Shown here: positions 23,201 to 33,767 of the stretch, piece after piece | Layout: each line of letters starts with the position of its first letter | Numbering within the stretch: the first letter of the stretch is position 1 | Assembly: GCA_963922205.1 (NCBI GenBank) | Contig: CAWUHX010000136.1 | Coordinates: 558,001 to 622,000, forward strand | Length of the DNA: 64,000 nt | Source of the DNA: Romanomermis culicivorax | Taxonomy: Eukaryota; Nematoda; Enoplea; Mermithida; Mermithidae | Direction of reading: 5' to 3' | Made by a program: the position numbers and the translations under genes | The notes under the pieces: generated by a model | Database searches by the model: none | What the model was told of the DNA's origin: nothing | Seen by the model: only the letters and a program-made list of their open reading frames with translations

Positions 23201-26034
23201 TCGAAATCAAGTTATCACAAGTGTTTGTTGAAACTAATTAACAAAAAACAAAACAATTCACAACTTTTAAAGGAAGCAATTTTACTCATCCCGCCTGCGC
23301 CTGTTCCACGTTCAAAATATGTCTAAAGAAAATGAATATAAAAGTGTCTGCAATTCCGGAACTCAAGATTAAACCTCAGTATTAGTCAATCCTGAAGTGA
23401 GGATTGTTTGTTCAACTGCAAGAAACTAATCTCGACATTACCACTGAAACTGAAGATCAGCAATTTAATTCCGACGTTGAGATTATCCTCAGATCGGGTT
23501 AATGCAACCAAGCCCAGGTTTTTTAAAATGTTAAAGGACGCCCTTTTAATCAGACGGTTGTAAAAAACCAAATGACTATAACATGCCCTTCCCTCACTAT
23601 TTTTCAGCTGAAGTGAGAGACATTGTTCAAGAATACTATTGGTTTACCATTTCTGTACATTTGAGAGAAGTCAGCCATCAACATCATTGCAAATAATTTT
23701 CATAATTGAATTGAAATGCTTGAAATGCTTCCAAATAATGAAAGCGGAAAGCAAGTAGTATTTCAAATTTTCACGATTCTCTGATAAACAACACATCGTA
23801 TAAGACTGGAAATTTGTGAGCATACTGACCTCATCTTTAACAATTTTTCGAGTGAAAAATTTCACCATAAGAGCTCTATGTAGACGATTTTGACGATACT
23901 GATTTGTGTCACTTTTCTATTTGAAAGCATTTTATAGAAAAAAGACTATAATTGATGCCAGTGGAAGGACAAAATGCACGATGCTGTAGAATATACTTTT
24001 TCACAGACATAGAAATTTTTTAATGAGAAAGAATGAAAATCCAATATTACAAAATTGGAATTTTTAAACTCGCACCCAAGTTCTCAAAAATCTAGTCCAC
24101 CCAGGGTTTTTTTAGCAAGGTGCTGATGAAATCAGAGTCGTGCTAATGGAAATTTTAGGACGTTAGCACGCGTGTAGTGACTGTAAGGGAAAAATTTTTG
24201 AAAAAGGTTAAAGATATCACAAAATTGTGGTGATAAATCAAAAATCGCCGTTTTCACGAATAACAACTTCGTCAATATCCTCATTCTTTTCGTCACTTTT
24301 GCATAGTGAATGACTGTGGCTCGAACCTGAATTCACTTCGGCTCTAACCTCTCTTGGACACTACTTGGGTAATTTGAAAATAGCTGCTTTGACATATGGT
24401 GAAGTTTAGACAGATCAGTAATAGTTTGTAGCAAATATAATTGTAAATTTTCTGAAAAAATCAATCGTGGACCTGTATTGAAGTTGAGGTGAAGTTCCAG
24501 ATACAAAGAAAAAATGTTAACTTTTACCTAAACAGAACGCGAATTTAGCGATTCCTAAAAGTATTACCGTCGAACTAATTACTGAATATTTACTTGTCGG
24601 TCAACTATGAGCTGATTTAATTAGAATCAGATTAGAGTCGTATTTCTTTTAAAAGTACCAATATCAAGCATGATTTCATGAGTTAACAACTACAATAAAA
24701 GCATGTTGTCAGAATTGACAAACTCATACATTAGTTTGACTCCAACAAAGTAACATTTATCAACCGTGCTAACTGTGCTAATGAAATATTTTTTCATGAG
24801 CAAGAATGATAATGGGACTCGTGCTAAAAAACCTGTTTACTCCTTTTTCTAGCTTGGCAACTATTCAAGCAAGCATATTCTCCTTTTTCTGTCTCATCGG
24901 GACATTTTCCAATAAGCTAGAATTAGGCTACTCTGGGAATGAAAACAGGGATTAATTGCAAGCAGCGAATTCAGTACTAATTGAACCAAAGTCTGTACAA
25001 AACTCGACTATCATAGACACTACCAAGCCCAGATGCTTTAAAAAACATTTTAAACACTGAACTAAAGATTTGGAAAGCAAGCAGCATTACTTCAAAATCG
25101 TTTAGGATAATTGAAGCATGGATCAAGTGTGAAAAGTGAGACCTATGAAAAATGAAAGGAGAGATGAAGGTAAAAGCTACCGCAATCTATAATCTCCTTG
25201 TTCTTTAAAAACTTAAATTTTTTTATTTTTACTTAAAAATTTCAACTAAGCACTTTAAATAGGACAGTGTCCAACTATCCCTCTCTTTTCCCTTTTTGCT
25301 TTAAAAAGTTACATCGTTTTGTTGTTTTCGTCTATGTGTACGTACCTTATTCTGTCTTATAAATCATACAAGCAAAATATTTCTTTTAGAAGATAGAAAG
25401 GACTCGAAATCTTTAAAAACTACGTTATGTTATGTAAAACACAATGGTCATTTTCGAGGTTACTTTCTCACAATGTGATTCGAAAACTGTCTACCTAAAC
25501 ATCGCTATATGCTCATAAATGCAGTTAATTGGGGCGACGGATTGATAGTTCCTCAAGATCTATTAAAAACTCGGAAATTATTTAATTAATTTTTGCAATA
25601 AATGGAGTATCAAAGCCTGAGAAATATTCCATCAGGTCATGTGAAAAGAGATGTAATACTATGGCTTTTTCGAATTACTGTAGAATCTTGTGTTATGAAT
25701 GTGACGTATCTTCATGTAAATCACGTCTGAAAGACACAATTAGTAATGCTTATGTTGGAATGAATAATCAAGCAGGTTAGTAATCAAGCAGGTCACAAGT
25801 AGTGCTTACGTTGGAATGAGTAATCAAGCAGGTTATTTTTCGTTTTGTTCTTCTGTCTGAAACGAGTCTGAAGATTTTTTCCTTTAAGGAATACACGGCG
25901 AACACAGCGAAACGGAGGGCGGCGTTTTCGACATTTCGAATAAAGTTCGGTTGGGCGTCAGCGAATTCACCGTCGTTAAACAAATGTACGAAGGGGTCCA
26001 AAAATTGATAGAAATGGAGAAAAAAGAAAAATAA
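11269..26034 (+). CDS. AK: Arginine kinase, complete, 6 exons
   Basis: Phosphagen kinase: reversible transfer of phosphate between ATP and L-arginine, the cytosolic energy buffer of invertebrates. Exons: 11269-11497, 12498-12760, 14291-14442, 14837-15002, 15069-15249, 25889-26034. Phases match throughout and the product is 378 aa. Visible motifs: a Ser/Gly-rich N-terminal extension of about 20 residues before the usual start; the substrate-specificity segment [33 protein letters not shown] with the two ATP-phosphate arginines; [21 protein letters not shown] (catalytic Glu and a phosphate-binding Arg); the reactive cysteine motif FCPTNLGTT; and the flexible loop [13 protein letters not shown] with its catalytic Glu. 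Loop positions usually Thr-Arg are Ile-His here. The family is usually about 355 aa, so the length fits with the extension. Intron 5 is 10,639 bp and rich in repeats. Confidence 0.96.
12211..12344. repeat. Short palindromic repeat (AGGCCCAATTCAGAAGT ends), copy 1
   Basis: Lies in arginine kinase intron 1. It contains AGGCCCAATTCAGAAGT, the phrase GCGACAAAAATCCTAGGATTTTT, and the inverted end CTGAATAGGGCC. A compact 63-bp relative lies at 62873-62935, in a PEX12 intron. Probably a small non-autonomous hairpin element. Confidence 0.55.
14050..14240. repeat. Degenerate fragment resembling the TATAGTCTG MITE family
   Basis: Shares phrases with the MITE copies at 23700 and 26219 (ATTTCATATTTTTACGATTTCCTG; ACTAATTGTTCAAG; CTTTCTGTAGACGA). 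The termini are not recognisable. It lies directly upstream of arginine kinase exon 3. Confidence 0.35.
16200..17290 (+). pseudogene. LINE (non-LTR retrotransposon) 3'-end remnant
   Basis: Interrupted open frames inside arginine kinase intron 5. Around 17040-17265 the translation shows a [12 protein letters not shown]-like stretch. After an interruption it continues [23 protein letters not shown]. The C-x(n)-H-x4-C followed by a terminal aromatic or Trp is the pattern of the zinc-binding segment after reverse transcriptase in many LINEs. No intact RT catalytic motif was found, so this is an inactive fragment. The upstream boundary is approximate. Confidence 0.45.
17265..17490. repeat. Simple ATCAAA-rich sequence flanked by a short direct repeat
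   Basis: Built of ATCAAA/TTTGAAAATT phrases. It is bounded by TTTTTTTGGATTC at about 17264 and TTTTTTGGATTCC at about 17480, as if a short duplication expanded inside the LINE remnant. Confidence 0.6.
18541..18780. repeat. Minisatellite, about 18-bp GTCA(T/C)TTCCGCCACCGG unit
   Basis: About 13 imperfect copies of a unit like GGGTCATTTCCGCCACC / GAGTCATTTCTGCCAGC in a row. It is much more GC-rich than the surrounding intron. All three forward frames stay open only because the unit lacks stops. These are not genes. Confidence 0.85.
18860..19175. repeat. Minisatellite, about 22-24-bp GAGACGCAGCCATCCGCAAGT unit
   Basis: Repeated phrases such as GAGACGCAG...CCGCAAGT, directly after the 18-bp array, with one extra relic at about 19365-19410. 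Open frames on both strands are by-products of the repeat. Confidence 0.8.
19253..19318 (+). pseudogene. tRNA-like sequence with shortened T arm (tRNA pseudogene or SINE head)
   Basis: The acceptor strands GCTCGGT and ACCGAGC pair perfectly. The D arm is GCTC...GAGC with an A-box-like TGGCTCAGTTGG. The anticodon stem is TGCGG/CCGCA around the loop ACGGTAG, which gives anticodon GGT (Thr) but with C instead of T at position 33. The T arm lacks the TTCGANTCC B box and the whole is 66 nt, about 6 nt short. So it is probably not a working tRNA gene. Confidence 0.45.
21325..21725. repeat. Tandem repeat, about 105-bp unit, roughly four copies
   Basis: Each unit carries CGCAGAAATAC(G/C)TCTGTTTACAC (or its CACGAAAATACGCTTGTTTAC variant) followed by TTTTTTGTGTGAAGTGA and CCATTGAATTCCC-like phrases. 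It lies at the centre of the large inverted repeat. Non-coding. Confidence 0.7.
23700..23951. mobile_element. TATAGTCTG MITE, copy 2 (left end eroded)
   Basis: About 70-80% similar by eye to the copy at 26219 (AAATGCTTCCAAATAATGAA; TTTTCGAGTGAAAAATTT). It ends AAAAGACTATA. The left terminal repeat is not recognisable. Confidence 0.55.
24104..24833. mobile_element. MITE-like element, GTTTTTTAGCACG termini, copy 2
   Basis: Starts GGGTTTTTTTAGCAAGG and ends CGTGCTAAAAAACC, in opposite orientation to the copy at 2165. It interrupts the ...CTAGTCCACC / CTTTTTCTAGCTTGG... repeat block, so it inserted after that block existed. Confidence 0.65.
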
Positions 26035-26218
26035 GCGTTTATTCAGTTTTATAAATTTCACTGATTTTTTGTTCGTATTTTCGTGTATACTACCATTTTA
26101 CGATAAATGACTGACTTTTTGTCTCTTCTCAGCACGTCCCCCCATTATTGTTGAACGATTTTAGAGAAATAGGGAAAATTGAAGTCGGACGAAAAATATG
26201 CAAAGAAAATAACTGTAT

Positions 26219-26467
26219 TATAGTCAGTTTTTCTTGAAATGCTTCCAAATAATGAAAGTGGAAAGCATATAGAATTTCAGTCTTTTGCGATTTTCTGATA
26301 AACAATATATCTTGTAGGACTGCAAATTTATGAGAATACTGACCTAACCTTTACCAATTTTTCGAGTGAAAAATTTTACAGTAAGAACTTTATGTAAACG
26401 ATATTGACGATAGTACTGAATTGCGTCACTTTTCTATTTTGAAGCATTTTATAAAAAACAGACTATA
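26219..26467. mobile_element. TATAGTCTG MITE, copy 3
   Basis: 249 bp with ends TATAGTCAGTTTTT and AAAAACAGACTATA, about 185 bp downstream of the arginine kinase stop codon. Confidence 0.7.
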
Positions 26468-26703
26468 AAATACAGTATTTGTATCTGACTGCATTGTCAA
26501 TGTCCAAATGACACTGGTTCTGAAAGATGTGGCTAAGGGTTAAAAAAAGATGGGCGACACAGTACCTAGTTTTATTAGGTGCGAAGCTACACAAACGAAT
26601 ATCAATAACTTACTATGCGACAGATCAAAAATTCATTCAAAATAATTTGAACGATTTATAAAATAAAACACGGGTTTATTGCCGTCAGGACTGACTAGTC
26701 GAT

Positions 26704-26950
26704 TATAGTCTGTTTTTGGTACAATGCTTGTAAATTGAAAATCGATAAAAATCGAACCACACTCAAACTCGTTCATAGAATGTTTTTGCTAAATGACTTT
26801 TTACTTGAAAAATTGGTTAGAATTAATTGAGCATGCTCAAAAAATTCCAGTACTATGGGACGCAATGTATAGTAGGAAATTACAGAAATATAAAATGGTG
26901 CTTGCTTTCCACTTTTCTATTCACAAGCATTTCAACAAAAACAGACTATA
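26704..26950. mobile_element. TATAGTCTG MITE, copy 4
   Basis: 247 bp with nearly perfect ends TATAGTCTGTTTTT and AAAAACAGACTATA. The interior is only weakly similar to copy 3 and more like copy 1 (5943-6177). Confidence 0.7.
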
Positions 26951-27177
26951 GTTTTTTAAATTAGTGTTTTCTAGAGAAATTTGAATGTGTACACACTTTC
27001 CGTATTATTTTTTTAGGTTAATGATCTTGCTATCGTTTTTCAAACGTTCGATAACGATACTTTCTTTTTTTGATACACTCATATTCTTTTTCATTTTTTG
27101 CCGATTATATTGCCGATTGTGCACTTTTGATTGAGGATATATCAGTAATACAGTCACACGTTTAATTACAGTAAGCA

Positions 27178-27648
27178 CTATGAAAGACTTGCGCAAGGAT
27201 AACTAAAGCGCCTATGAAAGACTTGCACATATAAATGATAACTTAGGCACAACGTGTGCAGTTTTTCGATCCTTTTGGTCATCTTCTTGACAGTACTGTC
27301 AAGATGGGGGAAGTTTGGATAATATTTAAAAACGACACAAAATATTTGTACAACATAGTTGAGAGAGATTGATGGCAGGATATACTGCAGAACAATGCGA
27401 AGCCCAAGGGTGGGTAAAAAGACGATCGGATCGTCGTGGCTGTTAGGCGCTTCAGAAAAGACGAAGGCAGTTGATGTAGGGGCCGTCCCTACGATGTAAA
27501 AACAGGTTCCGAAAACACTGCTTGTACAAAGCAGCCAACAAAAATGTGAAATGACGGACGCAGTTGTCAAACCAATGGGATTTAGGCAATTTTTGAACTG
27601 CTCTTTCCAGTAAGATGCCATTCTATGCAGTTTACTGCAACTTGTCAC
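27178..27648 (-). CDS. Hypothetical 156-codon open frame, possibly not a gene
   Basis: An uninterrupted frame starting at ATG 27648, with Cys-rich hydrophobic stretches (around residues 30-55 and 85-110). No family is recognised. It lies in a repeat-bearing intergenic region between arginine kinase and element B. Two near repeats of (G)CACTATGAAAGACTTGC / GCCTATGAAAGACTTGC fall at its 3' end. It could be a transposon fragment or a chance frame. No splice-compatible neighbouring exons were seen. Confidence 0.2.
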   Translation of the reverse strand: MTSCSKLHRMASYWKEQFKNCLNPIGLTTASVISHFCWLLCTSSVFGTCFYIVGTAPTSTAFVFSEAPNSHDDPIVFLPTLGLRIVLQYILPSISLNYVVQIFCVVFKYYPNFPHLDSTVKKMTKRIEKLHTLCLSYHLYVQVFHRRFSYPCASLS

Positions 27649-27699
27649 GTGAGCGTGCGTAGCCCACTTTCGAACTTTTGTATAATTTTAGGTATAGGC

Positions 27700-28373
27700 C
27701 ACGGGGCCGTATTCATGAACGGGGCTAAAGTCTAAAGTCTATAGATTTGTCTACATTTAGACCTGATTAAAGTTTGTATTCGTAAAAGATTTTTTCGGCC
27801 GTCCAAATGTAGACCGGTCTACAGGCTTAACCCGTACGAAAAAGACTTGTAGAAACTGCGATATTAATAATAGGATCAAATATTAGTAGCGATAACGCTA
27901 TAAAAATTGAGATAGAACTTTTTGAAAGATATTTTTTGGGCGGTCTCAGAGATCTACAGATCCATGCTAAGTTTGTAGCATTCTGGGACAAAACACCCAA
28001 ATGCCCAGAAAAAAGGTAACTGTAAAAAATGTTCAAATATGCGATAGAAATTATGATAATAATTCCTAATTGCTCAATCAAATATTTCCTCGCCATTATA
28101 TCACAAAAAAATTTTTATAAGCGATACAATAGTCGTTGATGCCTCCTCACTGATAAACGTGCACAATAGTGTCACAATTTGTACAAAAATTCCACTTTCA
28201 ATCAATAATGAAGAGAATAGTGACATAGTAAGAAAATACTACAAAATATTATGTCGATCATTGAACAAGGGGCATAAGCATTGCAGCTTCCAAGTTTTGA
28301 ATAAAAATCAGCTTTTGAGTGAAAGTTAGCTTTCCCTTTTCGAATTTGATCTCCAGTTGTAAACGGATTAGTG
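27700..28373. other. Intergenic DNA left of element B
   Basis: Contains an imperfect inverted structure at about 27710-27830 (GGGGCTAAAGTCTAAAGTC ... GTCTACAGGCTTAACCC; TCTACATTTAGACC ... AAATGTAGACCGG) that looks like a small MITE. Otherwise AT-rich with nothing recognisable. Confidence 0.4.
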
Positions 28374-29400
28374 TGTCACATTAAGTAGATTAGGAGCCAT
28401 GTCACATTGACTGACTAGGTGATCAGTCAGATTGATAGGAAAACCCATACAATATCCTGTAAGAAATACGGCCATGACACTGCAAGTGACATGCTGTGAC
28501 CCCAGTGGGTGGCTCCATGAGGGTATCTACTTCGGGAACCTAACCCAGCTGGTACTACCACAGGAAACCTATGGTGTACCTTGGCCTTGTCCTAGGGTTC
28601 AGCTGTAGAATAATGGACAACGCGGCCGGGTCAGGGGTGGCAATCCCTAGTCCTCATTCACTGAGAATGAGGGACTGTGCCATTCGTGGAATGGCTTACA
28701 GTAGGGGACCCGATTGTCAACTTAAATCTTCTTATTGGCCCTGACCTTAAGGGTTCAAGGGCTTTGCTAACTAAGGGTACTCTCAAGGGAAAACTGGCTT
28801 AAGGAGGATTCCCACAAATATACCCTCAACAATAATAACCCCTGAGAAGACTCACTAAATCTTCTTCTCAAAGTACTCGGCACTGGGCGACAAGTTCAAG
28901 GGTCAAACGCGGGTCCTAGGGACGACAAGAAGCAGGTAGGATAATCTGAAAGTGATTCAGCGTGGAGGTTCCGCAACTGCGAGTCGGCGAGTGACGATAT
29001 CAAAACGTTCCTGGGGGAGGCGACGGGGGTTCTCAATCAATAGGCGACGAGGTAAACTCCTAAGGTTGGGTTACGATATCGGGCAATGCAAGGGAGACCG
29101 AAGGCGAATATGTAAATTTATTAAGAAGGCGGTGGATGCAGGCAAAATATGTAATTAATAATAAAACGACGCAGGCAAAGGCAGAAACGCAGGCTGTTAA
29201 ACGCAAAGATGATTAGGCCCAGAAATGAGTGCAAAACTAATGAAACAAGCCCTTTTAAAGGGCCCCGTAATCTACAGTATGCCTTGGGCGGAGCTAAGAC
29301 ACACCCAAGCTAACTTCTACAGCAGAAATCGCTGCAGAAGATGCCTATGGTCACATAGACATTTTCCAGTTCACTATGTTAAGCATGGACCACCTCATCC
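28374..29400 (-). repeat. Element B 3' LTR (diverged)
   Basis: Starts TGTCACATT like the element A LTR. It aligns with it through TAATGGACAACGC, GGGACCCGATT, CCCCTGAGAAGACTCAC and CACATAGACATTTT. The right boundary is uncertain because B appears to have lost the U3-proximal part and the 3' untranslated region. Confidence 0.7.
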
Positions 29401-29433
29401 ATAAGTCGACTAAAGAAGAGAAGAGCTACTTGA

Positions 29434-30680
29434 TTATGGGTCAGAGACTTCTGCATCAAGATGTGGGTCAACGAGACCTTGTGTAAAATCTCGGCTTGTT
29501 GATGGAATCAACAAGGGTGCCGTCTCGACTACCTGTGAAGTGGAAGGTATCTCCTCTGCTTCAGTACGCTGATCAGGTGACACGTAGCGTCTGAGCTGAT
29601 TGACATGCACAGTATCTTCTTGATCTGTCTCAAGCCGAATGGTGACATTGGGATATTCCAAATTCATTACAAAGTATGGCCCATCGTAAATGGGCAGCAA
29701 TTTAGGCATTGGGCCACGTTTGCCAGTGGTGCGCAGTTTGAGCACCGGATCTCCAACTTTGTAAGAGACATCTCATGCCATGCGATTGTAAGACCGAGCA
29801 TAAGCGGCCTGTGATCTCTCAATCCAACTCTGGATCAAGGTCAAGGCATTTGTAAAATGCCGTTTGACCTCCATATCATATGTGGAAATATCAATGATAT
29901 GGGCCTGAGGGTTGAATGAGAGCGCTGCATCAACAGGTAGCATGGGCGTACGACCATACACGAGTTCAAAGGGGGAATATCCTGTGGACTCATTCATGCT
30001 AATGTTGATGGCGAACACAGAATACGGCAAGTGTTCATCCCAATCAGTATGGCCTTGGAGGACATACATATGTAGCCATGTAGCTAGCATCTGATTAGCT
30101 CTTTCCACTTCTCTGTTTGTCATTTAAATATAAGCGGTGGAGTGGATTTTCTTAGTCGAACAAATGGCAGTGATTTCAGTCATCAGTTTGGACGTGAAAT
30201 CAGTGCCAAGATCAGACTGAAGAATCTGCGGTGCCCCATGCCTGCAGACAATTTGTGTAACAAAAAGGCGTGCTATGGTTTTCGCAGTAATATCCGGAGT
30301 AGCGAAAGCTTCAACCTTTTTGGTAAAGTAGTCAATAAAGACTACAATAAAACGGTTGCCAGCTTCACTAGTGGTCATTGGTCCCATACAGTCGACACCT
30401 ACTCGATGAAAGGGCCCTGTAATGGTGATCGGTTTCAGAGCTGTTGTCTAGCGGGTTTATTCCATTGGCAAAGATCACACCGCTGACAAAAGGATTTTAC
30501 GTCTGCACTGAGGGAAGGCCAGTGGTACCTGTGGGCTATAAGCCTCGCAGTACGTTTAGCACCAAAGTGTTTAGCAAGAATGTCATTATGATGAGCCCCA
30601 ATAATGGTAGTAACCATTGATCGGGGAACGACAATCTTGTTGGACTCGCCTGTCCACTTCTGAAGGATGTTATCCAACAC
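29434..30680 (-). pseudogene. Element B integrase (broken)
   Basis: Remnant of a Ty3/gypsy integrase. The zinc-binding N-terminus (HFGAKRTARLIAHRYHWPSL, CQRCDLC) is in one frame. After a frameshift near 30400 the catalytic core follows (GPMTTSEAGNRFIVVFIDYF, LQSDLGTDF, REVERANQ). A stop stands where A has TAYHP (30124-30126) and another near 29770. The GPYFV C-terminal motif remains. Element A's LQSDRGTDF is LQSDLGTDF here. Confidence 0.85.
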
Positions 30681-30791
30681 GTGGTAGCCATTAATATAAT
30701 TCTGGTCACCCTAGGGTTTTAGTGACCTAAGAATGGAGGCTAGATCCGGATCCTCAAATTGAGCTGCGGGAAGGTCACGGTGCTGCCCATC

Positions 30792-31943
30792 CTAAGATAT
30801 CTCAGCATAAGACTCTGATCTCGCCAGGCACAGCCCACCATCAGTGATCATTTGAGATGATCTGGCCAGGCGCTGAGCACCATCTGAGATCATTATAACT
30901 TCTCCCTCGGGTCTGTATAGGGGAGTATCGTCGATACTCTCCCCGGCAAGGGAATTAGGATCAGGTAGGCGTGATAATGCCTCAGCATTACTATTAGACC
31001 GACCTTTTCGCTGCCGAATTGCCAGTTTGAATTTAGCGAGCAGGAGGAACCACTGAGCTATCTGGGCTGAAGGGTTAGGCTTCTCCAACACAGCCTTAAC
31101 AGCGGTATGATCAGTCTCAATGATCACTTCATGTTGAAAGAGGTAAGGCAGAAAGTGCTTGATGAAATGGACAACAGGGAGAGTCTCTAACTCCCTAATA
31201 GTGTAGTTCTTCTCGGCTGCCGTTAACCCTCTACTGGCCTACACGACAGGATGGTCGTATCCATCATGGTCTAACTGGCTCAGAACGGCTCCTATTCCCA
31301 AAATGCTTGCATCTGTTTGAAGGATGAAGGATTTCGTAAAGTCCAGATGGCGCAGAATGGGAGGATTTGTCAGCAATCTTCGGAATACGTCGAAAGCCAC
31401 TTGCTGAGGTTTTGACCACAGGAAGGTAACTTCCTTCCGTAGGAGCTTGGTCAGCGGCTTGCTGAGCCGGGCGCAAAAAGGTATGAAATGCCTGTAGTAA
31501 GACACAAGGCCAAGAAAAGACTTGATGTCTTTGGCCTTTTGTGGAATGGGTAGATCCTGGACGGTAGCCAATTTGACTTCATCTGGTTCTAGGCCCTTCT
31601 GTGAGATACCGTAGCCTAGATATTCCACCTCACAGTGTGAAAACTTGCACTTGCTCAGTCTGAGCTTCATTCCACCCTGACTGAGATGCGTAAACACATC
31701 TGTCAGTACAGTAAGCACATGATCGAATGGCTCTCCTGAGCTCTGAGTAGCTCCCAGTGATTCAACTTCTGTATCAGAAAGTGGTGGCACCCCTAATACA
31801 GGTGACACAGTTGCATCTGAATCACTAGGCTCACGGAACTGGCCCTGAGAGTTTCCAGGCGGGGGTCGAGGGCAACTTGACCCTGACCTGGCCATTAAAC
31901 AATGACTGGCGTGTGTAGAAGAGGTTTGGCTACCTCTAGTCAA
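30792..31943 (-). pseudogene. Element B RT (C-terminal half) and RNase H remnant
   Basis: Reads from a linker ([17 protein letters not shown]) straight into the RT thumb/connection region ([32 protein letters not shown]), skipping protease 2 and the RT palm including YLDD. RNase H follows ([29 protein letters not shown]). A stop lies near 31240. A TAG near 30790 sits in the same place, between RNase H and integrase, as one of element A's stops. Confidence 0.8.
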
Positions 31944-31984
31944 CCCACGTGATGACGCGACAGAGGAAGCCCGCGAAGGTGGCT

Positions 31985-32465
31985 GAGAAACAGATGAAGT
32001 CCCTGATGTTGATCAAGACCCGGACCAATGGGAGGCCCTTGATAGTGAACGTGTGTTCTCCCACCAGGGTTCGACCTGATCAATCTCAGCGGCTGTCAGT
32101 AGAAGTGGCAGTTCTACTGCATTCAACCAACAGACATGTTGTTGGTAATCAAATGTGATATTCTTGAATTGTTCTAGAAAGTCCAATCCAAGAATCAGAT
32201 CGACCGGTGCCCAAAAAGGAGACGTAGTCTTACACACATCGAGATGTATATCCACTCTTGTGTATGGCTGATGGGTTCCAGGCAACATGATCTCATACGG
32301 TCCCGATAGGAGAGTATGGACAGCTTTTCCATTGATACTCATCAACGGGTTAAAGTCCTGATGGTGCTGGAAGGCCATTGCAGCCTTCGGGCTTTCTTTA
32401 ATGAAGACCTTGTGAAGACGTTGACTAATGATTGTCCGTGGACAACCAGTGTCAAGGAAAGCTGG
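31985..32465 (-). pseudogene. Element B protease 1 remnant
   Basis: Keeps [12 protein letters not shown], a frameshift before [17 protein letters not shown], and the C-terminal [14 protein letters not shown], all matching element A protease 1. The upstream junction (at about 32470) is a deletion that joins the DTG region to env sequence. Confidence 0.75.
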
Positions 32466-33740
32466 AGTTTCCCCGTAAAGTGATGCTCACAGGCACTCTT
32501 GGGCTAACTTTAATGAGATCTGGGCCACCAGGGGTAGCAAAATAAATGGTTCCACCAACCCGTACAGGTAGATACTTATAACAGATGTCTCCCACCCGGT
32601 ACGAGTGATAGACATACATGGCGTTGACTTTTTGGCATGGCCATATCGTCAGTGCTTAACCTGTGAATTCTGCTGTCAGCTCATTCCTTTGCAGAAATGC
32701 CCGGGCCCCCAGGGAAGGGTCAAAGCCAAGCAACTGCTAAGTCAGAACAAGGTAGCATTGAGGGTGAGAGCAAAGCTCAAGCCACATGAATCAAAAATTG
32801 TTAATTTCGGACTCTTTGATCTGCTGAGCCAGGTAGTTCAGTTTGGCATTGACAGGGTCAGGATGTGAAACTTTTGCCAATCCGAACAACCTCTGGGTCA
32901 AATTAAATCTTCCATGGATGCGCAGAAGAAGACCCTGATCCATCCGCACTGTGTTTAACTGGAGGTGGGGACACAACCAGAAGACCCGAGAGTTTCCCCG
33001 GATCTTCAGGGCAACCTGTAAATCATCGATGATGACATCGTTCTCTGACACAGACGCAGTGTAATTGCCCTGAGGACGATAATGACACTGTGCTGTAAAG
33101 TTTGTTCCAGGCCAAAACAATTACCCCATTGAGAGTAGTGCATTGACCTGCAGTGGGACTGCATCCACCTACATCTCCTAAGGTACTTAGAGCTGTAGTG
33201 CCATACCATGAAGCGACCTGTCCCTCCTCGATGAAGAGGTTAGTCACCTTCTTGCAGACGTCACTGCAGCACCATGAGTACATCACATCCAGTTTTGGGT
33301 TAGTGCTATAAAAGCCAGGACCTATTTCCATGAGCTTTTGTAAACCAAACACCTTCGTGTGATGTGCTAGCATACAACCTGCAGGCGCTAGATGCTGAGT
33401 AGTAATGACGTCTGCAGTAATGCCCCTAGATCCCAAAAAACCAGTGTTGGTGCACACCTTACGGTTACATAAAGTGCACTTCGACGCTAAAGTAGTGATT
33501 GGATCAGAACTAAGGAGATACACTGTAACATTCATGCATCGTGGACTCCATGAAGATCTTGGTGGCTTGCATTCAACTTTTTGTGGTAGCTCAAGTGGAT
33601 GACTGCTTCTTGAAAGACCACAAAATTGGTACTGAGTAGCATATATTGCAGAGCTCATTCCTAAGAACAGTAGTGTCACGAAGGCCCAATTTATGATGTA
33701 CAAGCTATTTAAAAACGGTGCTCCTAAATATACACCAATA
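32466..33740 (-). pseudogene. Element B envelope-like glycoprotein remnant
   Basis: Shares with element A the hydrophobic N-terminal segment, [59 protein letters not shown] and the following Cys-rich part, in several frames. The C-terminal stalk and transmembrane segment are lost by deletion. Lying between X and protease remnants, it shows that the gag-env-pol order predates the split of A and B. Confidence 0.8.
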
Positions 33741-33767
33741 TGTACTGTGTTGGCCTGTCGGGCGGTT

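Larger units (their letters stand above)
19440..24910. repeat. Large foldback-like inverted-repeat composite in arginine kinase intron 5
   Basis: Blocks on the left recur in reverse order and orientation on the right. The GCTTGGATAGTTGCCAAGCT...GGACTAGATTTTTGAGAAC block is at 19478 and 22618 (forward) and at about 21030-21085 and 24070-24880 (reverse). The AGCTGAAAAATAGTGAGGGA block at about 19763 pairs with one at about 23600. The ATAATCTCAACATCGGGATT block at about 19850 pairs with one at about 23470. The TTTATAGCTTGTAATCAGTAG block at about 20510 pairs with one at about 23165. The centre lies near 21.8 kb. No transposase is seen. Confidence 0.6.
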
